A stretch of DNA of 33,313 nt from Pirellulaceae bacterium (GTDB taxonomy: Bacteria > Planctomycetota > Planctomycetia > Pirellulales > Pirellulaceae), in contig JALOQX010000026.1 of NCBI GenBank assembly GCA_025459265.1, positions 1 to 33,313 on the forward strand, given 5' to 3'. Shown here piece after piece: positions 26,766 to 33,313 of this stretch. The position numbers were made by a program, and so were the translations under genes. Within the stretch, counting starts at the first letter, position 1. Each line of letters starts with the position of its first letter. The notes beneath the pieces were generated by a model. It saw nothing but the letters and a program-made list of their open reading frames with translations. It was not told where the DNA came from and ran no database searches.

Positions 26766-28208
26766 ATGGCTGCAGGCAAACACACGAGTATCGTTGTGAT
26801 CGGCGCTTCGGGGGACCTGGCCCGCAAGAAGATCTTCCCTGCGCTCTTTGCGCTCTACTGCCAGCGTCTGCTGCCCGATCCCTGGCACGTGTTCGGATTC
26901 GCCCGCACTGAATTCACCGACGCGACGTTCCGGGAGGCGATCGCACAGCACCTCACGTGCCGGTACTCCCCGGACGGCGAATGCGATCTGCGGATGGGCG
27001 AGTTCCTCGGCCGCTGCCGCTACGTGTCCGGCGCCTATGACGCGCGCGATGCGTTTCTCGATCTGTACTTGAAAATGCGCGACGTCGAACAGCATCAGCC
27101 GGCCAATCGCATGTTCTACCTGGCCATTCCTCCCTCGGTGTTCCTGGACGTCGCGCATGCCATCGGCGACGCCGGACTGGTCGCGTGCGGTCAGCGGGAA
27201 CCCTGGTCGCGCGTCGTGCTGGAAAAACCCTTCGGCAAGGATCGCGCCACGTCCGACGCGCTGGCGCACGCCCTGGCGCAGGTCTTTGTGGAGGACCAGA
27301 CCTATCGCATCGATCATTATCTGGGGAAGGAAGTGATCCAGAACCTGCTGGTCCTGCGCTTCGCGAATCTGGTGTTCGAGCCGATCTGGAACCGGCAGTA
27401 CATCGAGCGTGTGGAGATCGTCTGGAAGGAGGACTTGAGCCTGGCCGGTCGCGGCGGTTACTTCGACCAGTACGGCATCCTGCGCGACGTCATGCAGAAC
27501 CACCTCATCCAGATTCTCGCCCTGGTCGCGATGGAGCCGCCCGCGCGACTGGACGCCGCCAGCATCGCGTCCGCCAAAGTGGAGACGCTGCGCAGCGTCG
27601 CGCCACTCGAACTCGCCGAGGTGGTGCTGGGCCAGTACCAGGCGGGCGAGGTCCGCGGCCAGTCGTTTCCGGCGTACGTGGACGACCCGACGGTGCGCAA
27701 GGACTCCCGCACACCCACGTTCGCCTCCGCCCGCCTCAAGATCAACAACGCGCGGTGGGAAGGCGTCCCCTTCGTCGTGACCGCCGGCAAAGGTCTTGAC
27801 GCGCGCATGACGGAAATCCGGATCCGCTTCCGGCCCGTCGCGGCCAACATGTTCTGCCGGGACGACGTGTACACGTGCCCGGAGCCTAATCAACTGGTCA
27901 TCCGCGTGCAGCCGGATGAGGCGATCTACCTCTCCCTGACCCACAAAGTCCCCGGCATGGGGTTGCGGCTGCAGGCCCGCAACCTGGATCTGCAGTACAA
28001 GGCCGCCTTCTCCGAACTGATCCCCGACGCGTACGAGAGCCTGTTGCTGGACATCCTGCGGGGCGATCGCAGCCTGTTCATCCGCCACGATGAACTGCAG
28101 GCCGCCTGGGACATCTTCACCCCCCTGCTGCACACGATCGACCAGCAGCAGACCTCGCCGCAGCCGTACGCCTTCGGCAGCAGCGGCCCAGGCTCCTCCT
28201 CCGCATAA
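26766..28208 (+). CDS. zwf: Glucose-6-phosphate 1-dehydrogenase
   Basis: 480 aa, usual length. It oxidises glucose 6-phosphate to 6-phosphogluconolactone with NAD(P)+, the first step of the oxidative pentose phosphate or Entner-Doudoroff route. Seen: NADP loop GASGDLARKK (13-22), EKPFG (153-157) and the active-site signature RIDHYLGKE (181-189). ATG 26766 is chosen because GGAAAGGTG lies just upstream and the usual N-terminus starts there; an in-frame ATG at 26706 would add 20 residues. Just before the Shine-Dalgarno, GCGGTC (26736-26741) and GACCGC (26746-26751) form a 6-bp hairpin that could affect initiation. It follows trkH by 64 bp. No pgl or gnd lies nearby. Confidence 0.96.
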   Translation: MAAGKHTSIVVIGASGDLARKKIFPALFALYCQRLLPDPWHVFGFARTEFTDATFREAIAQHLTCRYSPDGECDLRMGEFLGRCRYVSGAYDARDAFLDLYLKMRDVEQHQPANRMFYLAIPPSVFLDVAHAIGDAGLVACGQREPWSRVVLEKPFGKDRATSDALAHALAQVFVEDQTYRIDHYLGKEVIQNLLVLRFANLVFEPIWNRQYIERVEIVWKEDLSLAGRGGYFDQYGILRDVMQNHLIQILALVAMEPPARLDAASIASAKVETLRSVAPLELAEVVLGQYQAGEVRGQSFPAYVDDPTVRKDSRTPTFASARLKINNARWEGVPFVVTAGKGLDARMTEIRIRFRPVAANMFCRDDVYTCPEPNQLVIRVQPDEAIYLSLTHKVPGMGLRLQARNLDLQYKAAFSELIPDAYESLLLDILRGDRSLFIRHDELQAAWDIFTPLLHTIDQQQTSPQPYAFGSSGPGSSSA

Positions 28209-28221
28209 TGACGACACATTG

Positions 28222-29463
28222 TCACTTGCAGCACGCCTGGAGTTCGTCGATCAGCCGCTGCACTTCGTCCTGCGTGTTGTAGTGCACCATGCTCACGCGC
28301 AGCACGCCATCGTCAGGGTCGCCAATCCCCAGCGCTTCCACGCAGCGTCGCGCATAGAAGTGGCCGTTACGCACGCAGATTTTCCGCAACGCGAGACTCC
28401 GCGCCAGCGCGGCCGAACGCTGGCGCGCCGAGACGAACGAGATGGTCGCCGCGCGGCGCCCTTCCCGCGCATGCGTCTGACCGATGATGCGGATCCCCGG
28501 CAACGCGCGGAGCGCCTGCAGCAGTTGCTCCGCCAGCCGTGTTTCGTGCTCGGCCACCAGCCCGAACACGCGCTCCGCGCGCTGTCGCGGGTTCGTTTCC
28601 TGTTGCGTAAAGTGATGAGCATAGAGCCGGTCAAAGTACTCGCCGATGCCCGCGAGCGCGGCGATTTCCGCGTGCAGCGGCCCCGTGGGATTCATCCGGT
28701 ACCGCGCCTTGTCGCGATTGAAATAATGCCCCTGGCACACGATCCGCTCCTGCAGTTCCCGCCGGATCCACATCACTCCCAGGTGCGTACCGAACGTCTT
28801 GTACGTGCTGTACAGGTACACATCCGCAGCCAACTGCGACACGTCCGCCAGTCGGTGCGGCGCGTACGACACGCCGTCCGCCACGACCGCCGCACCAACT
28901 CGATGCGCGATCTCCGCCACCCCGACTGCGTCCTGAAACGTCCCCACAATGTTCGAGCAGAGACTGAAACAGACCAACCGCGTGCGGGAGTTCACCAGCC
29001 GCTCCAGGTCGGCCAGTGCCAATTCGCCGGTCGCCGGATCGATCTCCCAGCGGCGGATGACGGCGCCCGCCTCCGACAACCGCTCCCAGCAGCCGATGTT
29101 CGCTTCATGATCCTGGTTCGTGATGACGATTTCGTCGCCCGGTCGCAACTGCGGCCGCAGTGCCTGCGCGAGCACGTAACCGTTGAGTGTCGTGGAAGGG
29201 CCGACGGTGACCTCGTCGTCGTTGGCGTTGAGCCACTGCGCGACGAACTGGTAACCGGCGTCCATCGCCTCGCCGGCGATGATCGACGACTCGAACGGTC
29301 CGTACGGCTGGACCTTGTACCAGCGAAAGAAGGCATCGAGCCGGTCAATGACCGGTTCGGGCACATAGGAGCCCCCCGCGTTTTCGAAGAACGCCCAGGC
29401 TGCCGTTTCCGGGCGCTGGAAGACCGGGAACTGACTCCGCGCGAAATCGACATCCAGGACCAT
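28222..29463 (-). CDS. Class V aminotransferase, cysteine desulfurase-like (TIGR01976-type)
   Basis: 413 aa. Fold-type I PLP enzyme. PLP lysine is Lys222 in YSTYKTFGTHLG; the cofactor Asp196 is in DGVSYAPHR; the opening FFENAGGSYVP and the C-terminal LRVSMVHYNT are typical. The length and motifs match the cysteine desulfurase-like group TIGR01976, whose true substrate is unsure; it may be a desulfurase or another PLP lyase. The start at 29463 (MVLDVDFARSQF) has GGAG about 8 nt upstream; longer in-frame extensions look unlike protein. It converges on zwf with 13 bp between stops. No Fe-S assembly genes are near, which argues against a SufS role. Confidence 0.92.
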   Translation of the reverse strand: MVLDVDFARSQFPVFQRPETAAWAFFENAGGSYVPEPVIDRLDAFFRWYKVQPYGPFESSIIAGEAMDAGYQFVAQWLNANDDEVTVGPSTTLNGYVLAQALRPQLRPGDEIVITNQDHEANIGCWERLSEAGAVIRRWEIDPATGELALADLERLVNSRTRLVCFSLCSNIVGTFQDAVGVAEIAHRVGAAVVADGVSYAPHRLADVSQLAADVYLYSTYKTFGTHLGVMWIRRELQERIVCQGHYFNRDKARYRMNPTGPLHAEIAALAGIGEYFDRLYAHHFTQQETNPRQRAERVFGLVAEHETRLAEQLLQALRALPGIRIIGQTHAREGRRAATISFVSARQRSAALARSLALRKICVRNGHFYARRCVEALGIGDPDDGVLRVSMVHYNTQDEVQRLIDELQACCK

Positions 29464-29590
29464 CGCGTGCTCCGCAACAAGGATTTCCAATTCGGATCGT
29501 CTCTCAAGGCACCGACTTGCATCGTCCGCTTTTCGCGGGGCGAACGCAACCGGCCTGGCGGGCCGCCGCGGGTTCACACCGCGGCGATTC

Positions 29591-29618
29591 TTGACGACAG
29601 CGTTGCGCATGGTACGTT
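29591..29618 (+). promoter_or_regulatory. Possible promoter of the isomerase-like gene
   Basis: TTGACG (29591-29596, five of six consensus bases) and TACGTT (29613-29618, weak) lie 16 bp apart and would give a leader of about 80 nt. Confidence 0.3.
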
Positions 29619-29703
29619 GGATGCCGGCGCGGATCGTGCCCCGCCGCCCCGATGGCACTCCAGTCCCCCATTCCGACCCTCTCAACCGCGTGCGAGACAT
29701 CCC

Positions 29704-30570
29704 ATGACGATTCACGACGCTTCCTCCCGCCGCCAGTTCCTGCAGACCGCGACGGCCGGCACCGCACTGTCGCTGCTCGCCGGCCAGCTGGCTCCGAGCC
29801 CTGCCGCTCTGGCAGATGAGTCCGGCCCGCGTGGCGGACAGCGGCCACTGCAACTGGCGCTGGCTTCCTACTCGCTGCGAAATTTCTCGCTGGAACAGAC
29901 CCTCGCCATGACCCAACGCATCGGACTCGACGCGATCTGCCTCAAGTCGTTCCACCTGCCACTGGAAGCACAGCCAGGCGAGATCACCAGGGCAGTCGAG
30001 CAGGTGCGCGCGGCCGGGATTCGGCTCTATGCCGGCGGTGTCATCGCCATGAACGACGAGTCCCAGGTCCAGCAGGCGTTCGAGTACGCACGGGCCGCCG
30101 GGATGCAGAAGATCATCGGCACGCCCAGGCCCGCGATGCTGCCCCTGGTGCACGACAAGGTGCAGGAGTTCGACATCCAGGTCTGCATCCATAATCACGG
30201 ACCGGGTGACGACATCTATCCGACACCGGACGTGGCCTACGACCGCATCAAGACACTGGACAAACGCATCGGGCTCTGCCACGACGTCGGGCACACCGTC
30301 CGGTTCGGCCGCGACCCGGTCGCGATGAGCGAGGCTTGCGCGGATCGATTGCTCGACGTGCACATCAAGGATGTGACCGCGGCGACACCCGCAGGGCATG
30401 CCATTGCGTGCGGACGCGGCGTCATCAACTTGCCCGCCCTGCTCCGCACGTTCATCCGCCTCGGTTACACCGGCTACCTGGCCTTCGAATACGAAGAACA
30501 GCCCGACGACCCGCTGCCAGGACTGGCCGAATCGGTCGGCTACATCCGCGGTGTGCTCGATGCGCTGTGA
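29704..30570 (+). CDS. Tat-exported sugar phosphate isomerase/epimerase-like TIM barrel
   Basis: 288 aa. The N-terminus has a Tat signal (SSRRQFLQTATAG, then a hydrophobic stretch to about residue 37). The rest is a xylose isomerase-like/AP endonuclease 2 TIM barrel: LQLALASYSLRN first strand, then metal-ligand motifs VCIHNHGPGD, LCHDVGHTVRFGRDP, LLDVHIKDV and AFEYEEQ, which give the His, Asp and Glu expected at the metal site. Members isomerise or epimerise sugars; exported versions are very common in planctomycetes and their substrates are mostly unknown. ATG 29704 opens the Tat signal; the upstream ribosome site is weak. It converges on the HzsA-like gene, 21 bp apart. Confidence 0.92.
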   Translation: MTIHDASSRRQFLQTATAGTALSLLAGQLAPSPAALADESGPRGGQRPLQLALASYSLRNFSLEQTLAMTQRIGLDAICLKSFHLPLEAQPGEITRAVEQVRAAGIRLYAGGVIAMNDESQVQQAFEYARAAGMQKIIGTPRPAMLPLVHDKVQEFDIQVCIHNHGPGDDIYPTPDVAYDRIKTLDKRIGLCHDVGHTVRFGRDPVAMSEACADRLLDVHIKDVTAATPAGHAIACGRGVINLPALLRTFIRLGYTGYLAFEYEEQPDDPLPGLAESVGYIRGVLDAL

Positions 30571-30591
30571 GCGCGCGGTTTGGCGCCGCGA

Positions 30592-32880
30592 TCACTCCCG
30601 GGCGTAGAACTTGTCGCCCCGCACGGCGGCCGCGCGTCCCTGGGCCTCGGCATGCTGGAGCCGGTCGTACTTCGCCTGCTGCCGCTGCTCGAGCTCCGCC
30701 ACCAGCTGGAAATCCGGCATATCGCCGCGCGGGCGGATGGCCAGCTGGCGTTGCCCTGCCTCGATAATGGCCAGCGCTGCCAGGCGGGCGGGATCCGCGG
30801 GATCCTCGAACCGCGCGAGGCACGGACTCCACTGCGGCCGCGTCAGATTGACGTCCTCAGAACCGGTCAGGCGCCGGATTTCCGCGAGCTGCGCGTCGTC
30901 CAACGGCGAGCGGCCGAAGCGGTTGTCGCGATACGCGCTGGCATACACCGGATAGTACGGCGCGTTCAGGTCGATCCACGTCACGACGCGATCGAAGCTC
31001 TCCGCGTCCAGCTGCACCTGCTGGTCGATCGCCGGGTCCCCATGACCCTGACGCAGGATCTCCACGAGCGGGCTGGCGTGCGAACCCCAGCTCATCGGCG
31101 GCAACGTTTCCGCCGGACCCGCTCCCGGCACCCGCACCAGCTGCTTCTTGCGCAGCTGGACGTACGACGTGTTGAAAGGCAGCCCCAGGTCGCCGGCGAG
31201 ATTCAGCTTCTGTCCGGCCTCCTGCCCATAGTCGTGGCAGCCCACGCAGTGCCGGTCCAATACCGGCTGCACTTCCGCCAGGTACCCGAATTCGCGCTCA
31301 GGTCCGTACCAGGGCTCAAGCACACTCGCCGCGCGCCGCATCGCCAGTCCCACCGACTGCACCGGTACCGAAGTCAGTCGCTGCTCATGGCAGCCCACAC
31401 AGCCAACCCGCTCGCCGGGTCGGACGATGGTCCCGCTGCGCATGGACTGCACCATCATGCCGTGTTCGTCCAGCAGCTGGAAATAGACAAATCGATCGGC
31501 CGGCACCTGGAAGTAGGCACTGCCATCCGCTTCCACCGGCGCCGTTCCCAGGACCCGCTTGTTGTTGAAATCATCCCACGCCATCGCCGGTGCCTGCTGC
31601 CCCGTCCCGCCGTCCCAGGCCGGCGTGGTCCAGAACCGCTTCTCCGGCGACTCCACGACACGCAGCCTCTTCACGGTGCCGCGCGGGACGCGCTCCATCC
31701 CCGATCCCGCATACACGTCCGCGACGTAGCAGACTCCGTAGGCCTGGGTCAGATCGGTCCGCGGGGCCAGCACGGGCGGGCAGGGGCGCGCGGCCAGCGG
31801 CATCGGATCGTAACAGCCCGGCAGCTCGGCGTGCAGCAAGTGCTCACCGCCGTCGAGCTCCACTGCGTAAAGCCCCATCTGCTCGCCGTTGCCAACCATG
31901 CGCGCACAGAGGAACACGCGATCGGAAACCGGGTAGGGGTCCTCGTATTTCGGCTGCACGGACAAGAATGTGTCGTAATTCCCCTGCCCGACGAGGTCGA
32001 TGGCCGCAGCCGGCCACGTGCGGACGACCGGCACGCGCCCGTCGAGCCCGCGTTGGCGATCGACAATCGCCAAGGCGCCCCACGGCCGATCATGACAGGC
32101 GGCAAACACGCCGATGAACAGGTCCGTGCCCGGGATCGCGCGGTTGTCGAGCACCGCTCCGGGTGAGTTCGTATTGTTGCCCCAATACAGCGCGTGGTTG
32201 GCCCCGTCGGGATGACAGACCCAGACACCTTGCGCATCGCCGAAATTGCGGTCGACATACTCCCAGCGATCGTACAGGACGCGCCCGTCGGCCAGCAGCG
32301 AGGCGTGCCCCTCGAAGAGCGTGCTGTGCCCGATCTGCTGGATGTTAGCCCCGTCCGCCTCCATCGTGAACAGGTTGCACATGATGTGGCGATTGCACAT
32401 GCAGTATTTCGGCTCGCGCGTCGAGCTGAACAGGATCCGTCCGTCCGGCAAGTAAATCGGATCGATGTCCGACACACCGGCACCGAAGGTCAGCTGCCGC
32501 AGCTCAGTGCCGTCAGCTGCCATATCGTAGATGTGATAGTCATCCTGCGCGTCGCGACGCATGGAAAACACGATCCGCTCCCCGCTGAAATGCACGTCGA
32601 GATCGCGTGCCACGCCGGCCGGCACTTCCAGCAGCGTCTGCAGCCTGCCGCCGTTGGCCAGATCGAGCGTGCGAATCGCCCCGCCCCCCTGGAACTTCTC
32701 CGCATTGATCTCCCCCGTCTGAAACATCGTCTCCGTGTTGTGGTGGTCCGGCGCATACTGGTGCCGCACGACGAAGACGATCGGATGTGCGGTGACACAG
32801 TCGGGTAACAGCGTATCATCCGCCGGCAGCGCCGCCGCCGTGCCGGCGGCCGCCAGCAGGACCAGACCGAATCGAACCAT
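30592..32880 (-). CDS. HzsA-related exported protein with two CxxCH motifs
   Basis: 762 aa. Residues 1-20 are a Sec signal peptide. The region 33-390 looks like a beta-propeller (TolB/WD40-like strands such as DIDPIYLPDGRILFSS). A middle domain at about 395-490 has EADGSAYFQVPADRFVYFQLLDE, typical of the hydrazine synthase alpha (HzsA) middle domain. Two heme c motifs follow: CVGCH at 494-498 and 545-549. In HzsA of anammox bacteria this layout makes hydrazine, but HzsA-related proteins are widespread in planctomycetes without anammox, and no hzsB, hzsC or hdh gene is here. It probably works in periplasmic redox chemistry or polymer breakdown. It follows the DUF1501 gene by 14 bp and is likely cotranscribed. 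Confidence 0.88.
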   Translation of the reverse strand: MVRFGLVLLAAAGTAAALPADDTLLPDCVTAHPIVFVVRHQYAPDHHNTETMFQTGEINAEKFQGGGAIRTLDLANGGRLQTLLEVPAGVARDLDVHFSGERIVFSMRRDAQDDYHIYDMAADGTELRQLTFGAGVSDIDPIYLPDGRILFSSTREPKYCMCNRHIMCNLFTMEADGANIQQIGHSTLFEGHASLLADGRVLYDRWEYVDRNFGDAQGVWVCHPDGANHALYWGNNTNSPGAVLDNRAIPGTDLFIGVFAACHDRPWGALAIVDRQRGLDGRVPVVRTWPAAAIDLVGQGNYDTFLSVQPKYEDPYPVSDRVFLCARMVGNGEQMGLYAVELDGGEHLLHAELPGCYDPMPLAARPCPPVLAPRTDLTQAYGVCYVADVYAGSGMERVPRGTVKRLRVVESPEKRFWTTPAWDGGTGQQAPAMAWDDFNNKRVLGTAPVEADGSAYFQVPADRFVYFQLLDEHGMMVQSMRSGTIVRPGERVGCVGCHEQRLTSVPVQSVGLAMRRAASVLEPWYGPEREFGYLAEVQPVLDRHCVGCHDYGQEAGQKLNLAGDLGLPFNTSYVQLRKKQLVRVPGAGPAETLPPMSWGSHASPLVEILRQGHGDPAIDQQVQLDAESFDRVVTWIDLNAPYYPVYASAYRDNRFGRSPLDDAQLAEIRRLTGSEDVNLTRPQWSPCLARFEDPADPARLAALAIIEAGQRQLAIRPRGDMPDFQLVAELEQRQQAKYDRLQHAEAQGRAAAVRGDKFYARE

Positions 32881-32894
32881 GTGAGGGGACCCTC

Positions 32895-33313
32895 TTACGC
32901 GATGACATCGATCATGGCGTAATTCTGTCCCAGAATGGCGACCGGATCCAGCCCGAGCCAGCGATCCAGCACGGTGGCGTAGAGGCTGCGATAGTCCACG
33001 CTGAACTTGAGCGCGTCCTGATCCAGGTCCGTCAGACTCGGGTGCGGACCGAACATGCCGCCTGGGACACGGCCACCGGCCAGGAACACCGGCGCCGCCG
33101 CGCCGTGGTCCGTGCCGCGGCGCCCGTTCTCGGTCACCGTGCGGCCAAACTCAGAGAACGTCATCAGCAGCACGCGCGAGAGCAGAGCTTCCCGCTGTAA
33201 CTGGCTGACAAACGCGGCGATCGACGCCGACATCTCCCGCAAGAGCGCGGCATGGTTGTCACGCTGGTTGGCGTGGTTGTCAAATCCGCCAATGCCCCCG
33301 CCACCCAGCTCGA
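32895..33313 (-). CDS. DUF1501 family protein, C-terminal part (5' end outside window)
   Basis: 139 codons are visible; the frame stays open to the right edge, so the start is outside. The visible part begins within GGFDNHANQRDNHAALL, then FSEFGRTVTENGRRGTDHGAAAPVFLAGG, the signature of the DUF1501 (sulfatase/alkaline phosphatase-like) family with metal-binding Asp and His, and ends near AILGQNYAMIDVIA. Family members are usually Tat-exported, about 400-480 aa, and sit beside cytochrome- or DUF1800/DUF1553-type genes in planctomycetes. The exact substrate is unknown. It is 14 bp upstream of the HzsA-related gene and on the same strand. Confidence 0.93.
   Translation of the reverse strand, partial: ELGGGGIGGFDNHANQRDNHAALLREMSASIAAFVSQLQREALLSRVLLMTFSEFGRTVTENGRRGTDHGAAAPVFLAGGRVPGGMFGPHPSLTDLDQDALKFSVDYRSLYATVLDRWLGLDPVAILGQNYAMIDVIA

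Noticed and set aside
28090..30570. Plus-strand frame of 826 codons running from zwf into the isomerase gene
   Set aside because: Only its last 288 codons (from 29704, with the Tat signal) are a real gene; the rest is antisense to the aminotransferase or out of frame in zwf.
30592..32880. True hydrazine synthase alpha subunit and anammox metabolism
   Set aside because: No hzsB, hzsC or hydrazine dehydrogenase in view, and HzsA-related proteins are common in non-anammox planctomycetes.

Overview
The window reads as chromosomal DNA of a high-G+C member of the Planctomycetota, possibly Pirellulales-like (the order is a guess). The evidence is the gene mix: a formylmethanofuran dehydrogenase-type subunit B, a DUF1501 gene beside a HzsA-related cytochrome-like protein, Tat-exported Gfo/Idh/MocA and sugar-isomerase-like proteins, a CheB-CheR-PAS-kinase hybrid, a CsrA fusion, and many intergenic hairpin repeats. 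I see no rRNA, tRNA, insertion sequence, phage gene or CRISPR array. Base composition looks even throughout, so this looks like normal chromosome rather than an island.

Layout. 1-1.1 kb: a periplasmic sugar-binding protein with no transporter partners in view, followed by a two-copy 48-bp hairpin repeat. 1.36-6.14 kb: a signalling pair facing tail to tail, a 1346-aa CheB-CheR-PAS-histidine kinase-receiver protein and a CsrA-helical bundle-receiver fusion, whose 3' ends overlap by 15 bp. 6.5-8.1 kb: a lone fhcB-like gene, then a four-copy 70-bp tandem hairpin repeat. 8.26-10.8 kb (minus): an LRR lipoprotein and a Tat-exported Gfo/Idh/MocA protein. 11.2-13.8 kb: a small HEAT protein and two divergent cysteine synthases with a small ORF between them. 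13.8-17.2 kb (minus): a tight operon of sigma factor, SRPBCC-TIGR01777 oxidoreductase, and a membrane protein with a CxxC (SelL-like) domain. 17.4-20.5 kb: DUF2237 (minus), then an SDR without the catalytic Tyr, type II NADH dehydrogenase and a GNAT (plus). 20.5-24.1 kb: a MATE transporter (minus) and an atypical protein kinase (plus). 24.2-28.2 kb (plus): small membrane protein, TrkH with an inserted domain, and zwf. 28.2-33.3 kb: cysteine desulfurase-like enzyme (minus), Tat-exported isomerase-like protein (plus), HzsA-related protein and the 3' part of a DUF1501 gene (minus, running off the right edge).

The most unusual element is the CsrA-DHp-like-receiver fusion. It joins an RNA-binding translational regulator directly to two-component modules and sits against a large hybrid kinase. 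The kinase mRNA leader carries several GGA motifs, one in a small hairpin loop and one in the Shine-Dalgarno. A strong internal Shine-Dalgarno and ATG inside the fusion gene could also release a CsrA-free product. The working idea, which is inference, is a phosphorelay that controls mRNA binding. Other points of interest are the inserted domain in TrkH, the kinase with a ~350-residue unknown N-terminal region, the retained Fe-S-type cysteines in FhcB, and the two structured repeat families.
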